This document shows, piece after piece, positions 7,029-14,817 of a stretch of 44,161 nt of DNA (the stretch's first letter is position 1; the number at the start of each line of letters is the position of its first letter). Source of the DNA: Spirochaetaceae bacterium (GTDB lineage: Bacteria > Spirochaetota > Spirochaetia > DSM-27196 > SKKC01); contig SKXQ01000057.1 in assembly GCA_007128315.1 (NCBI GenBank), positions 1-44,161 on the forward strand, in the 5' to 3' direction. The translations under genes and the position numbers were made by a program. Below the pieces are notes generated by a model that was not told the origin of the DNA, did not search any database, and saw only the letters and a program-made list of their open reading frames with translations.

Positions 7029-8560
7029 GTGATTTTTCCGGCAGTCACCGAACGCCGCGCAGCTCCCGCACTTCGGGAATCGTGTTTGACACGAACCGTT
7101 TTCGAGCACCACACCGCGCCGGTGAGGATTCCGAGAAACGAAAGTATGCCAACCAGATCTCCTGTGCGTGGATAAAGCGTCCTGCGCGAGCGTACCCATA
7201 TCGTTGCTTCAAGAAGCTGTGCCGGCCCCCGCACATCGGCGACGATGCGACCCCACGGGTCCGACACAAGCGAATACCCCGAGTCGGCCTGCCGGAGAAT
7301 GGTCATGCCGTTTTCGACGCCTCGGAGCATGGTCATATGACCATGCAGGGGGTCGATACCGTCCCAGTCACGCGCAGGTACAAGAAGCAGATCCGTACCG
7401 TTGCGCCCGGCCTCTCGTACTACCGCCGGAAAATCGGCATCCCAGCAAATCGCGATAGCTATTCGCCCGAAGGATGTATCGGCGAAAGTCAGGGACTGGG
7501 CTCCCGCCACCGTTCCTTCCATAAAATTCCCGCCGAACTTTACATGCTCCGCAGTCAGCACTCCCTCCGGGGAATATAGAGTCGCCCGATTCAGGGCTTG
7601 TCGCTCGCCTTCAGGGTCCAGCGACATGGTCGGCACGAGCAGGTACACGCCGTGCGTGCGAGCGAGCTCAGCCGCGCTTGAGAGGAGCAGTTCTACATCA
7701 CTAAATGTTCCGATTCCTGCTGCCTCCGGCCACACGATCAGGCTCGCCCCGTTTTCCGCAGCCGCCCGGCTTGCGGCGAGGTATGCCGCGTGCAGGTCCG
7801 TGCTCGTCTCCCGAAACCGTGTCGTGTCCCGGGTCAGCAGGGGCATGAGTTCGTGAATCGGCGTCGGTCGCACCGTAATGCCTGCAATCGACACCTGCGC
7901 TTCCGTGCCCGGTGCTGCATCAATTATCCCCGGCGCCTGATGTATACGCAGAAATCCGGAAAGAATGATGATGCCCACCACCGCACCGGCAGCATACGCA
8001 CCAAGCGTCCACGGCAGCCCGTCCCGTTTTCGTCTCCAGACCCAGGCGGCGACCGCAGCCGGCCAGGTGAGCAGAAACGTGAGCCCCAGCATACCGGTAA
8101 CCGAAACAATCTGCAGCACCGGCGTAAACCCGACCTGACTGTACGCCTCCGCGCCGAAGCTTCCGAAGGGACTTCCAAACACGGCCAGCCATTCAACTGC
8201 CGTTACAGCCGCCGGGAATACGAGCGTTGAAGCGAAGGTACCCCGTGTCCGGGGAACGAGTATGCGGTACACGACGTACGGCATAACGCTGAAGAGCGCG
8301 TTCACCGCCATAAACACGAAGTGTGCAACTCCCCAAATCGGGGTGGCGCCAAACCAGGACACCGAGAGTGCGATCCACATGCACAGGTAGATCAGTTTCA
8401 ACCGCGTTCGCGGTGAGGTTTCGGCAGTATCGAGAAACCGCAGGGCGAAGAACGGCGCGAACCAGAGGGGTAGCGCATAGGAGTATCTACCGGTGCTCAG
8501 CGCAACGAGGACTCCGAAACACACGAGGAGTATATGCGAGCGACGTATTGATATTCTCAT
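6953..8560 (-). CDS. Apolipoprotein N-acyltransferase-like membrane protein (Lnt/nitrilase superfamily)
   Basis: 535 residues. About seven N-terminal membrane helices (residues 8-205) precede a periplasmic CN_hydrolase domain, and a last helix (about 468-485) follows it, the layout of Lnt. The nitrilase triad is visible: Glu279 in IVWPEAAG, Lys341 in EHVKFGG and Cys372 in AICWDADFP. Lnt transfers an acyl chain from phospholipid to the N-terminal Cys of lipoproteins. Two departures from usual Lnt stand out: the lysine lies in HVKFGGNF rather than the normal K-x-LVPFGE segment, and about 50 basic/polar residues follow the last helix. That tail is encoded partly in the 76-bp overlap with the convergent gene. 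It may be a divergent paralogue rather than the housekeeping Lnt. Confidence 0.75.
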   Translation of the reverse strand: MRISIRRSHILLVCFGVLVALSTGRYSYALPLWFAPFFALRFLDTAETSPRTRLKLIYLCMWIALSVSWFGATPIWGVAHFVFMAVNALFSVMPYVVYRILVPRTRGTFASTLVFPAAVTAVEWLAVFGSPFGSFGAEAYSQVGFTPVLQIVSVTGMLGLTFLLTWPAAVAAWVWRRKRDGLPWTLGAYAAGAVVGIIILSGFLRIHQAPGIIDAAPGTEAQVSIAGITVRPTPIHELMPLLTRDTTRFRETSTDLHAAYLAASRAAAENGASLIVWPEAAGIGTFSDVELLLSSAAELARTHGVYLLVPTMSLDPEGERQALNRATLYSPEGVLTAEHVKFGGNFMEGTVAGAQSLTFADTSFGRIAIAICWDADFPAVVREAGRNGTDLLLVPARDWDGIDPLHGHMTMLRGVENGMTILRQADSGYSLVSDPWGRIVADVRGPAQLLEATIWVRSRRTLYPRTGDLVGILSFLGILTGAVWCSKTVRVKHDSRSAGAARRSVTAGKITYGKEPYRTWITGTSGSGIRKNVGK

Positions 8561-8609
8561 AATGAATGAACGCTACACCCGCATGCCACATTCCACATCG
8601 TCCTTTCGC

Positions 8610-8652
8610 TTGTACGGCGGACGAACGACCGTACAATGTCCGTTCGTACAAT
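8610..8652. promoter_or_regulatory. Three TTGTACG/CGTACAA half-sites upstream of the sensor-kinase gene
   Basis: TTGTACGG at 8610-8617 is an exact inverted copy of CCGTACAA at 8629-8636. CGTACAAT recurs directly at 8630-8637 and 8645-8652, the last ending next to the place a -35 element would occupy for the TATACT at 8676. The -35 hexamer itself is poor, which suits an activator-dependent promoter. The downstream NarL-type regulator is the obvious candidate ligand. Confidence 0.45.
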
Positions 8653-8675
8653 AGCGCTCGCGCCGTCGGTGCGCG

Positions 8676-8681
8676 TATACT
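8676..8681 (+). promoter_or_regulatory. -10 element of the sensor-kinase gene, leaderless spacing
   Basis: TATACT followed by exactly 6 nt (TCGAGC) and the ATG at 8688. This puts the expected transcription start on the A of the start codon. No Shine-Dalgarno sequence is present. Confidence 0.55.
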
Positions 8682-8687
8682 TCGAGC

Positions 8688-9845
8688 ATGCGCCGCGAAT
8701 CGTACCCGGCACCGCTTTTCCTCTTCCTCTCGCTTCTGAGCGCGTTGGCCTTTGTATCAGCAGGTTCAATGACCACAATGGCCGGGCTCCTGCTCGGAGT
8801 TCACATCCTGTTGCACTGGTACGCGTTTCGCGTTCCATGGGTACTCTATGTGCTTGTACAGTCCCTGCTCCTGGGTTTCGTGCCTTGGCTCAGCGGAAAC
8901 ACCAGTCTTGTCGTGACGCTCGCGGCGTGGCTCGTAGGTGAATCGGTCGCCATGCCGTCGTCGTCGGTGCGCCGTTTCGGTGTACCGGTGTGGTTTCTGA
9001 TCCTCAGTATTCTGCTGATCGCTTTGCTCGAGGATCCCGCGGGCGCGAGAGACTGGATCTCGGCAGCCGTCCCGACCATGGTTTTTGTCCTGCTTATCAT
9101 GATGATGTATGCACGGGAGTCCCGGGCGCGTCAGACCGCCGAAGAGCTCTCACGTGAACTCGCGGATGCGAACAAACGGGTGGCGGACTATGCCCGCAGC
9201 GCCGAACGCGAACGGATGGCGCGCGATCTGCACGATACCCTGGCGCAGGGGTTGACCGGCATAGTCCTGCAGGTGGAAGTCGCACTGAGTAACCAGGCAC
9301 GCGGCGATCATGGTCTTGTCACCGGTACGCTCCAACGAGTGCTCGAGCAGGCGCGAACGACACTTCGGGAGTCACGAGACTCGATACAGGATCTCAGACA
9401 TGGCGATCGTGTCGTCGCATGGGACGAACTTGTCGAGCGGATTCGCTCGCAGGCCGCTCGTGCAGACCGTACCGCAGGCGCAACGACTGTAACGTGTACT
9501 GCGGTCGGGCCGCACAAGAGTGGAGTCCTGCTGCCGGAGTCTTGTGCGCGCGAGGTGGAGGCAATTGTCGGGGAGGCGTTATCCAACGCGCGCGTACACG
9601 CACATGCTGCCGGTATTTCCGTCACCCTGGAAACTAAAAACGAGCGACTGTTCGTGCGTATCGTGGACGACGGTACCGGGTTTGATCCGGAGGAGAGTTA
9701 TACATCCCGGGGCCACTTCGGGATACACGGAATGCGCGAACGCGCTGCACAGGCGGGTGGGGTCTTATCGATTGACAGCGCACGTGGCTTCGGGACGACG
9801 GTGACCGTCGCACTCCCCTGTGAAAGGAGCGAATCTCGTGTCTGA
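8688..9845 (+). CDS. NarL-group (HisKA_3) sensor histidine kinase
   Basis: 385 residues. Residues 1-150 contain about five membrane helices and no long external loop, so the sensor probably detects a signal in or at the membrane (DesK-like). A coiled segment (about 150-175) leads to the HisKA_3 motif ERERMARDLHDTLAQG, with phosphoacceptor His182. The HATPase_c domain shows the N-box GEALSNARVHAHA (Asn300), DDGTGF and GHFGIHGMRERA. The kinase autophosphorylates and passes phosphate to the regulator that overlaps its end by 8 bp (GTGTCTGA). The gene begins a likely leaderless transcript. An ABC-2 exporter operon follows the pair and is its probable target, as often seen for such systems. Confidence 0.93.
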   Translation: MRRESYPAPLFLFLSLLSALAFVSAGSMTTMAGLLLGVHILLHWYAFRVPWVLYVLVQSLLLGFVPWLSGNTSLVVTLAAWLVGESVAMPSSSVRRFGVPVWFLILSILLIALLEDPAGARDWISAAVPTMVFVLLIMMMYARESRARQTAEELSRELADANKRVADYARSAERERMARDLHDTLAQGLTGIVLQVEVALSNQARGDHGLVTGTLQRVLEQARTTLRESRDSIQDLRHGDRVVAWDELVERIRSQAARADRTAGATTVTCTAVGPHKSGVLLPESCAREVEAIVGEALSNARVHAHAAGISVTLETKNERLFVRIVDDGTGFDPEESYTSRGHFGIHGMRERAAQAGGVLSIDSARGFGTTVTVALPCERSESRV

Positions 9846-10497
9846 CCGCGTACGTGTTCTGATAGTCGACGATCACACGATTGTGCGGGAAGGACTTCGC
9901 GCGCTTCTGGAAAGCAGTGGCACGATCGATGTGGTTGCAGAAGCAGAAGACGGTGCGTCTGCGGTTACTCTCACGATCGAGTATGCGCCCGATCTCGTGC
10001 TCATGGATCTGCGCATGCCGGTCATGGACGGAGCGACCGCCACCCGGGAAATACTGCACAATCGGCCGGATCAGGCCATCATCATTCTGACGACATTCAG
10101 TGACGATGCGCACATTCTGGATGCCGTTCAGGCAGGCGCGCGCGGGTACGTACTCAAGGACATGAACCCCGACCTGCTGTTCCGTAGCATCGAGGCTGCT
10201 GCGCGCGGCGAAACACTTCTCGGTCCCGAGATAATGCAAAGCTTCCGGCGGGCGAGTCATGTGAATGCAACTGCACGGAGTGCGGGCACGGCAAGATCGC
10301 CGCTATCCATTCGGGAGTCTGAGGTGTTGTGTGCAATTGCCGACGGATTAACCAGCAGGCAGGCCGCCGAGCGGCTCTCCATTTCCGAACGGACCATAAA
10401 GGCGCACCTGACACACATTTTCGACAAACTCGGTGTCGACACCCGGGCCGCAGCAATCGCATGCGCTGCCGAGCACGGCTGGCTCGATCGGGGGTAG
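9838..10497 (+). CDS. NarL/FixJ-type response regulator
   Basis: 219 residues from GTG at 9838; the AAGGAG about 8 nt upstream favours this start over the in-frame GTG at 9820. The receiver domain has VLIVDDH near the N-terminus, phosphorylatable Asp57 in LVLMDLRMP, the Thr of ILTTF and Lys of YVLKD. A LuxR-type helix-turn-helix follows: LSIRESEVLCAIADGLTSRQ, AAERLSISERTIKAHLTHIF. It is translationally coupled to the kinase. It probably regulates the ABC exporter that begins at 10627 and perhaps its own promoter through the CGTACAA sites at 8610-8652. Confidence 0.93.
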   Translation: MSDRVRVLIVDDHTIVREGLRALLESSGTIDVVAEAEDGASAVTLTIEYAPDLVLMDLRMPVMDGATATREILHNRPDQAIIILTTFSDDAHILDAVQAGARGYVLKDMNPDLLFRSIEAAARGETLLGPEIMQSFRRASHVNATARSAGTARSPLSIRESEVLCAIADGLTSRQAAERLSISERTIKAHLTHIFDKLGVDTRAAAIACAAEHGWLDRG

Positions 10498-10564
10498 AGG
10501 GACTGCCTCAGGTATTTCCGCTCCATATTCCGTTCTGCAGTGATTCGGTACAACGGTCTCACCC

Positions 10565-10587
10565 TGGCGCATGATGTGCATGCTCCA
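10565..10587. promoter_or_regulatory. 23-bp inverted repeat, candidate TetR operator of the ABC exporter operon
   Basis: TGGCGCATG, 5 nt, CATGCTCCA: the arms match at 8 of 9 positions. It lies 40 nt before the ABC ATPase ATG, in the 129-bp gap after the response-regulator gene. The exporter operon ends with a TetR gene, and TetR proteins usually bind such palindromes upstream of the operon they belong to. Confidence 0.5.
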
Positions 10588-10626
10588 CCCGCTTGACACG
10601 AGTGCTCACATTGCACAGGAGGAAGT

Positions 10627-11625
10627 ATGGACGCCATCGCTACGAAGGGGCTGACGAAACGCTTCGGCGATCTTCTCGCCGTAGACAACCTCGATCTTCG
10701 AGTTCCGGCGGGAGGGGTAGTGGGATTCGTCGGGCCGAACGGCTCGGGGAAATCCACGACAATCAGGATGCTGCTCGGGCTGCTCTCTCCGACGTCGGGT
10801 GCGGGAGAGGTTCTCGGCTCGTCGATCGCACGTCCCGAGCGATACGCGAACCGCGTCGGAGCGCTGATCGAGAGCCCATCCTTCGTTCCGTCGCTCTCGG
10901 CGCGCGCGAACCTGCGCTCGCTCGCAGCGCTGCGGGGCCTGCGTGATGCCCGGGTCGACGCGGTCGTTGAGACCGTCGGGCTTTTCGGTCGCGACCGCGA
11001 TCCGGTCGCCACATACTCGCTCGGGATGAAGCAGCGCCTCGCGATCGCCGCAGCGCTCCTTCCCGACCCTGAGCTCCTTATCCTCGACGAGCCGACCAAC
11101 GGGCTTGACCCCGCGGGTATCGTCGAGATGCGCTCTCTGCTCATCGATCTCGGCAGTCAGGGACGTACGCTCATGGTTTCCTCACACCTCCTGTCCGAGA
11201 TCGAGGCAGCGTGTACCCGGGTGATAGTCATCGGATTTGGAGAGATGCTGTTCTCCGGACCGCTTTCCGAACTCACGACTCGCACAAGCGCTCATGTCCG
11301 TCTCGCCCCCGAGTTGGACCGAGACGCAGCGCGCCTCGCGGAGATCCTCCACGTTCACGGGTACAAAGTACATCGTACAAACGGAGATCTGCTCGTCGAC
11401 GCGGGCGCGGCCGCAGCTGCGGAGGTCAACAGGATCGCCGCACAGGGCGGCATCACGCTGCGAATGCTGTCGGCACACGAGGAAACGCTCGAGGAAGTAT
11501 TCCTTCGTATGACCGGAGCTACCGACGGCGATAACGCACACATCCGGTCCGATCAGCGGGGTAGGCGACGCCGGCGTCTACCGGGCCGCAGATCATCGAC
11601 CGGAAAGGAGGCAGCACATGCTTAG
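10627..11625 (+). CDS. ABC transporter ATP-binding protein (ABC-2/drug-exporter type)
   Basis: 332 residues. Walker A GPNGSGKST at residues 36-44, ABC signature YSLGMKQRLAIAAAL near 130, Walker B LLILDEPTNGLDP near 155 and the switch His in VSSHLLSEIE are all intact. The C-terminal 100 residues form the accessory domain common in NatA/BcrA/CcmA-type ATPases. The last 30 are very Arg-rich and are encoded across the junction with the next gene. AGGAGGA precedes ATG by 4-5 nt. The stop overlaps the permease start by 8 bp. It energises export of an unknown substrate (antibiotic, lipid or peptide) by the 11618 permease. Confidence 0.95.
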   Translation: MDAIATKGLTKRFGDLLAVDNLDLRVPAGGVVGFVGPNGSGKSTTIRMLLGLLSPTSGAGEVLGSSIARPERYANRVGALIESPSFVPSLSARANLRSLAALRGLRDARVDAVVETVGLFGRDRDPVATYSLGMKQRLAIAAALLPDPELLILDEPTNGLDPAGIVEMRSLLIDLGSQGRTLMVSSHLLSEIEAACTRVIVIGFGEMLFSGPLSELTTRTSAHVRLAPELDRDAARLAEILHVHGYKVHRTNGDLLVDAGAAAAAEVNRIAAQGGITLRMLSAHEETLEEVFLRMTGATDGDNAHIRSDQRGRRRRRLPGRRSSTGKEAAHA

Positions 11626-12400
11626 GGTCCTCAAGTCAGAGCTCATCCGTCTGAAGCGTCCATCCTTCCTGGCGGCGGGTGTCGGTGGAATGGGGGCCTT
11701 CGCCGCCGTCTCGACAATCATCGGCTTCGCCGCGGCGGGAAGTACCGGCGTGGGTCCCGGGGCGTACATTCCGTCGGAAGCCGCACTCGCGGCGCCTGAC
11801 GGCTACGTTGCAGGACTCATACTCGCCGCGAACCTGGTCGGCATCATCTCGTTATCATTCTGGGCAATCGCGACTGCGTCTGACTACCAGACAGGACTCA
11901 TTCGTCTGCTTGTTCAGGCCGAACCCCGGCGCTGGCGGCTCATTGTCGGCAAGCTGTTCGCGCTGCTGTTGTTCACGGTTGCGGGAACGCTTGCCGCCAC
12001 GATCACCGCGTACGGAACGGCGCTCGCATGCGCCGCCGTATTTGACGTCTCAACGGCCGCATGGAGCGATACGCTGCCCACCTTGCTTGAGGCGTTCCGG
12101 AATCTCGCTCTTTCGGCGACGATCTGGGGGACGCTCGGCATGGTAATCGCCTTCCTGACGCGAAGCTCCGGTGTCGCGATTGCGACCGGTATTGGCTATC
12201 TGGTTGTCTTCGAGAACATGATCCTGGCCGTAGCGACCAACGCTTCAGATCGATTGCTTGGCACCACGCTCACGGCGATAGCCGCCGGTGGTACCGAAGC
12301 TATTGCATTTGATCTTGCCCTGCAGCTTGGACTTGCATACCTCACTGGCGGTATTCTGATTGTTGTAACGGTTATGCACTTTCGGGAGATCCGGTATTAA
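11618..12400 (+). CDS. ABC-2 family transporter permease
   Basis: 260 residues with about six membrane helices, e.g. residues 18-43, 62-92, 105-130, 160-190, 190-210 and 228-252. An SDYQTGLIRLLVQAEPRRW segment after the second helix is typical of ABC-2 permeases (NatB/BcrB-like), where new insertions are described as a coupling region. It overlaps the ATPase gene by 8 bp, so the two proteins are made in coupled amounts. The TetR gene follows after 14 nt in the same operon. Confidence 0.88.
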   Translation: MLRVLKSELIRLKRPSFLAAGVGGMGAFAAVSTIIGFAAAGSTGVGPGAYIPSEAALAAPDGYVAGLILAANLVGIISLSFWAIATASDYQTGLIRLLVQAEPRRWRLIVGKLFALLLFTVAGTLAATITAYGTALACAAVFDVSTAAWSDTLPTLLEAFRNLALSATIWGTLGMVIAFLTRSSGVAIATGIGYLVVFENMILAVATNASDRLLGTTLTAIAAGGTEAIAFDLALQLGLAYLTGGILIVVTVMHFREIRY

Positions 12401-12414
12401 GCGAGGTAGATACG

Positions 12415-13023
12415 ATGACCCAGCGTGGCGACACCACAAGACTTCAGCTTCTCGATGCGGCAGCCTCCGTGTTTGCTGAGCGCGGCTACGCCGGCGCGAC
12501 TACAAAAGAAATCGCTCGATGTGCCGGTGTGTCGGAGGGTACTATATACCGACACTTCGCGGACAAGCGGGAACTGTTCGGTGCCGTGTTCGCTACCCGA
12601 AACGCGTCAGATTCCGAGTTTGTGACCTCGCTTCCGGCGCGGGCCGGTACCCGGACGGTGCGGGAGAATCTGCTGATCCTCGTGGAAGCGATACAGGACG
12701 TCGAACGCGAGGTAGCGCCGCTTCGCGCCGCTGCCTCGACCGATGCAGAGCTTGCCGCCGCTCTCATGCCGACACCTTCCGCTGGACCGAGTACTGCCAG
12801 GCTTGGTCCGCTTGAACCTCTGACCCGCTATCTCGAGGCCGAACAGCGGCTCGGCAGAATCATCGGCGATGTGGACTGCGCTTCGGCCGCGTTCGCACTC
12901 TTCGCAATCCCATTCGCTTCGGTAACCATGGACCGCCTGTCCCGGGCGATGGGCCTGTCGGACGTCACTGATATGGTCGGCGCCATCGATGAAGTTTTGC
13001 GCGGCATCGTGGCCCCGGAATGA
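12415..13023 (+). CDS. TetR-family transcriptional regulator
   Basis: 202 residues. The N-terminal helix-turn-helix reads AASVFAERGYAGATTKEIAR then CAGVSEGTIYRHFADKRELF, a textbook TetR domain at residues about 12-56. The ligand-binding part is helical and Ala-rich. It starts 14 nt after the permease with GAGGT in front. As the last gene of the exporter operon it probably represses the operon, with the 10565-10587 palindrome as the likely site, and may be released by the exported compound. Confidence 0.93.
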   Translation: MTQRGDTTRLQLLDAAASVFAERGYAGATTKEIARCAGVSEGTIYRHFADKRELFGAVFATRNASDSEFVTSLPARAGTRTVRENLLILVEAIQDVEREVAPLRAAASTDAELAAALMPTPSAGPSTARLGPLEPLTRYLEAEQRLGRIIGDVDCASAAFALFAIPFASVTMDRLSRAMGLSDVTDMVGAIDEVLRGIVAPE

Positions 13024-13033
13024 GGCCGCTGAA

Positions 13034-13049
13034 GCCTGTCCTTACAGGC
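13034..13049. terminator. Small hairpin after the TetR gene
   Basis: GCCTGT, CCTT, ACAGGC: a 6-bp stem with a tetraloop 11 nt past the stop. There is no U-tract, so it is only a weak terminator candidate. Confidence 0.3.
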
Positions 13050-13206
13050 GACTACCGTGCCCGGGCCAGTTACGACCAGTAACCACCGGTGTCGTCCGTT
13101 TCCCGCACGGATGTTAATGTATGGCGTCGGTGCCGAATGATAAACATGTTTCAGCATGGAGGCTCGACCGATGGTATTGTAAGCACAGACAGGGGGTGTA
13201 TCCCAA

Positions 13207-13821
13207 ATGCGTAACACAGGCAAGGACTCTAGTCGGTTCTGCAGGATATCAGAATCAGAGGAATGGATAGATCAGGCGGCCCACATACTGACACGAACCT
13301 TCACAGAGCAAGGTAATCACACCTGGCCAGATATTGAGAGTGCCCGCAGGGAAGTGTTGGAGTGTATGGAGGAACCAAACCTGTGTATCGGGTATCGACA
13401 AGGAGATGCGTTGCTCGGCTGGACGGGTCTGCGACCCATGTACGAGGAAACATGGGAAATGCATCCTCTGGTCGTCGATACCTGGCATCAGAAGAAAGGA
13501 ATTGGACGGAGCCTGCTGGAGGAGATAGAGCGAATCGGGAGGGAAAAGGGACTACGAGGGATCGCGCTCGGAACAGATGACGAGCAGTTCGGGACATCGC
13601 TGTCTCTGGTCTCCATTGACCGAAGCAACATCTGGGACGAGCTGAAAGGAATCCGAAACCTGGGGAGTCATCCGTACGAGTTCTACGAAAAATGTGGATA
13701 CATGATAGTCGGGATGATTCCGGATGCGAACGGCAGGCACAAGCCCGACATCTGGATGTGGAAGCGACTCTACCTGGAAGGAGATTCGCGCGCCAGATTA
13801 CGCAAAAGAACGGAGGTATGA
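13207..13821 (+). CDS. GNAT acetyltransferase, AAC(6')-I-like
   Basis: 204 residues. A GNAT core is clear: WEMHPLVVDTWHQKKGIGRS, where the Q-K-K-G-I-G loop binds the acetyl-CoA pyrophosphate. It is followed by IALGTDDEQFGTSLS, IRNLGSHPYEFYEKCGYMIV and DANGRHKPDIWMWKRL. The combination GTDDE...TSLS, IRNL.-HP-EFYE and PDANG-KPDIW matches the aminoglycoside 6'-N-acetyltransferase-like subfamily of GNATs. Whether it acts on aminoglycosides or another amine is not shown by sequence. An AGGGGG about 9 nt before ATG serves as Shine-Dalgarno. Downstream, the next start codon follows the stop by 1 nt. Confidence 0.85.
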   Translation: MRNTGKDSSRFCRISESEEWIDQAAHILTRTFTEQGNHTWPDIESARREVLECMEEPNLCIGYRQGDALLGWTGLRPMYEETWEMHPLVVDTWHQKKGIGRSLLEEIERIGREKGLRGIALGTDDEQFGTSLSLVSIDRSNIWDELKGIRNLGSHPYEFYEKCGYMIVGMIPDANGRHKPDIWMWKRLYLEGDSRARLRKRTEV

Positions 13822-13822
13822 A

Positions 13823-13996
13823 ATGAGAGGTGCTCCAGTTGTCCTTGTCCCCGGCGCCTGGCCTGGCGGGCTCGCCGAGCTGCGTGACCTTGTCTACGTG
13901 GATATGCCGACGAATCACTGGCCGATGTGGTTGCGACCGAAGGATCTCTCCGCGCTCATTGCCGAGGTATCGGCGCGATATCCGCGCGCGACCTGA
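13823..13996 (+). pseudogene. Internally deleted alpha/beta-hydrolase, 57-residue remnant ORF
   Basis: The ORF opens with MRGAPVVLVPGAWPGGL, the first strand and oxyanion-type HGAW-like loop of a small alpha/beta-hydrolase. It jumps directly to DLVYVDMPTNHWPMWLRPKD followed by LSALIAEV, which resembles the final strand with the catalytic His (GHWPMWSRP) of the same family. The nucleophile elbow and the lid are absent. The reading frame is kept across the deletion, and a GGAGGT lies 5 nt before the ATG, so the mini-protein may still be made. It starts 1 nt after the GNAT stop. Confidence 0.6.
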
Positions 13997-14167
13997 ATCG
14001 CCGGAAGTGTAGCTCTGCGGCCGCCGCCCCGGCGGGCATGCCACATCTTAACGCACGAGTCTCCAACCGGTGCGTACCAGCCTGCCGGAGTCGGTCTCGA
14101 TGAGGCGCCCGTAGACGGCCGGAGCGACCGAATCAGCGTCGCGTACGAGAACGAGAATATAGTCGGC

Positions 14168-14785
14168 ATGCGCAAGGCGCCCGGCGAGCACCGGCTCGGG
14201 GAGACCATAGAGTACGTAGAGAACCGGTATTTTACCGACTACGTTCGCACTACCCGGGCCGTCGTCCGGGCATCCGACAGGCGGGTGCTCTCCGAGCGGC
14301 GGACGACCGAGCCGGAGCGTGTCTTCCTGCCCGACTGGGAGTGGCGCTACCGGTACGACGGCCCCGTGTTACGCGAAGCTTGGTTTGATTACGGAACACG
14401 ACCGACCGTCGGATATTGCTACGACTACGACGACCGAGACAGGGTGCGCACGATCGAGCGGTACCAGCTCGAAGAGAGCGACCTCGGCCCCGGCGGCTCG
14501 ACCGAGGTCCGCGCCTACGACGCCGACGGACGTCTCGGCGAGCGTACGACCTACGACCGCTTCGGGCGGGTGCTATCGGCCGATGAGTACCGGTACGACG
14601 ATTTCGGAAATCGCACCTTCCACGCCGAGTACGGCGTCGGGCGGCAGCTTCAAAGCCGCGTGCGCAGCGAGTACCGGTACGACACCCGCGGTAACTGGAC
14701 CTCCCGAGTCGAATACCACACCGACAACCTCCGGCAGGAGTACGACGTCGTAAAGCGGATCGTGACCAGGGCGCTTCGTTATTAG
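14168..14785 (+). CDS. YD-repeat (RHS-like) protein fragment
   Basis: 205 residues from the first ATG. The chain contains several tyrosine-rich YD-type units: YCYDYDDRDRVRTIERYQ, VRAYDADGRLGERTTYDRFG, YRYDDFGNRTFHAEY and YRYDTRGNWTSRVEYHT. RHS/YD proteins form beta-cocoon shells or wall-associated repeats. No Shine-Dalgarno precedes ATG 14168. The same frame stays open upstream, without any start, back to the stop at 13994-13996 of the hydrolase remnant. That suggests the 5' part of the gene, with its signal peptide, has been lost. The C-terminus ends shortly after the last repeat, with no toxin domain. It may be untranslated or a remnant. Confidence 0.5.
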   Translation: MRKAPGEHRLGETIEYVENRYFTDYVRTTRAVVRASDRRVLSERRTTEPERVFLPDWEWRYRYDGPVLREAWFDYGTRPTVGYCYDYDDRDRVRTIERYQLEESDLGPGGSTEVRAYDADGRLGERTTYDRFGRVLSADEYRYDDFGNRTFHAEYGVGRQLQSRVRSEYRYDTRGNWTSRVEYHTDNLRQEYDVVKRIVTRALRY

Positions 14786-14817
14786 ATGGAACACCGACAG
14801 GATGCCGATTATGTCGT

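Noticed and set aside
10593-10598. Perfect TTGACA before the ABC exporter operon
   Set aside because: The expected -10 position (10616-10621) reads CAGGAG, inside the Shine-Dalgarno, so it is not a standard promoter.
10257-11144. Minus-strand open frame of 295 codons over the response-regulator end and ABC ATPase
   Set aside because: It is antisense to two genes with intact motifs, is rich in Arg/Ser/Thr/Pro as expected from the opposite strand, and has no family features.
13301-14044. Minus-strand open frame of 247 codons over the acetyltransferase
   Set aside because: It is the antisense of a clear GNAT gene and has no recognisable domain.
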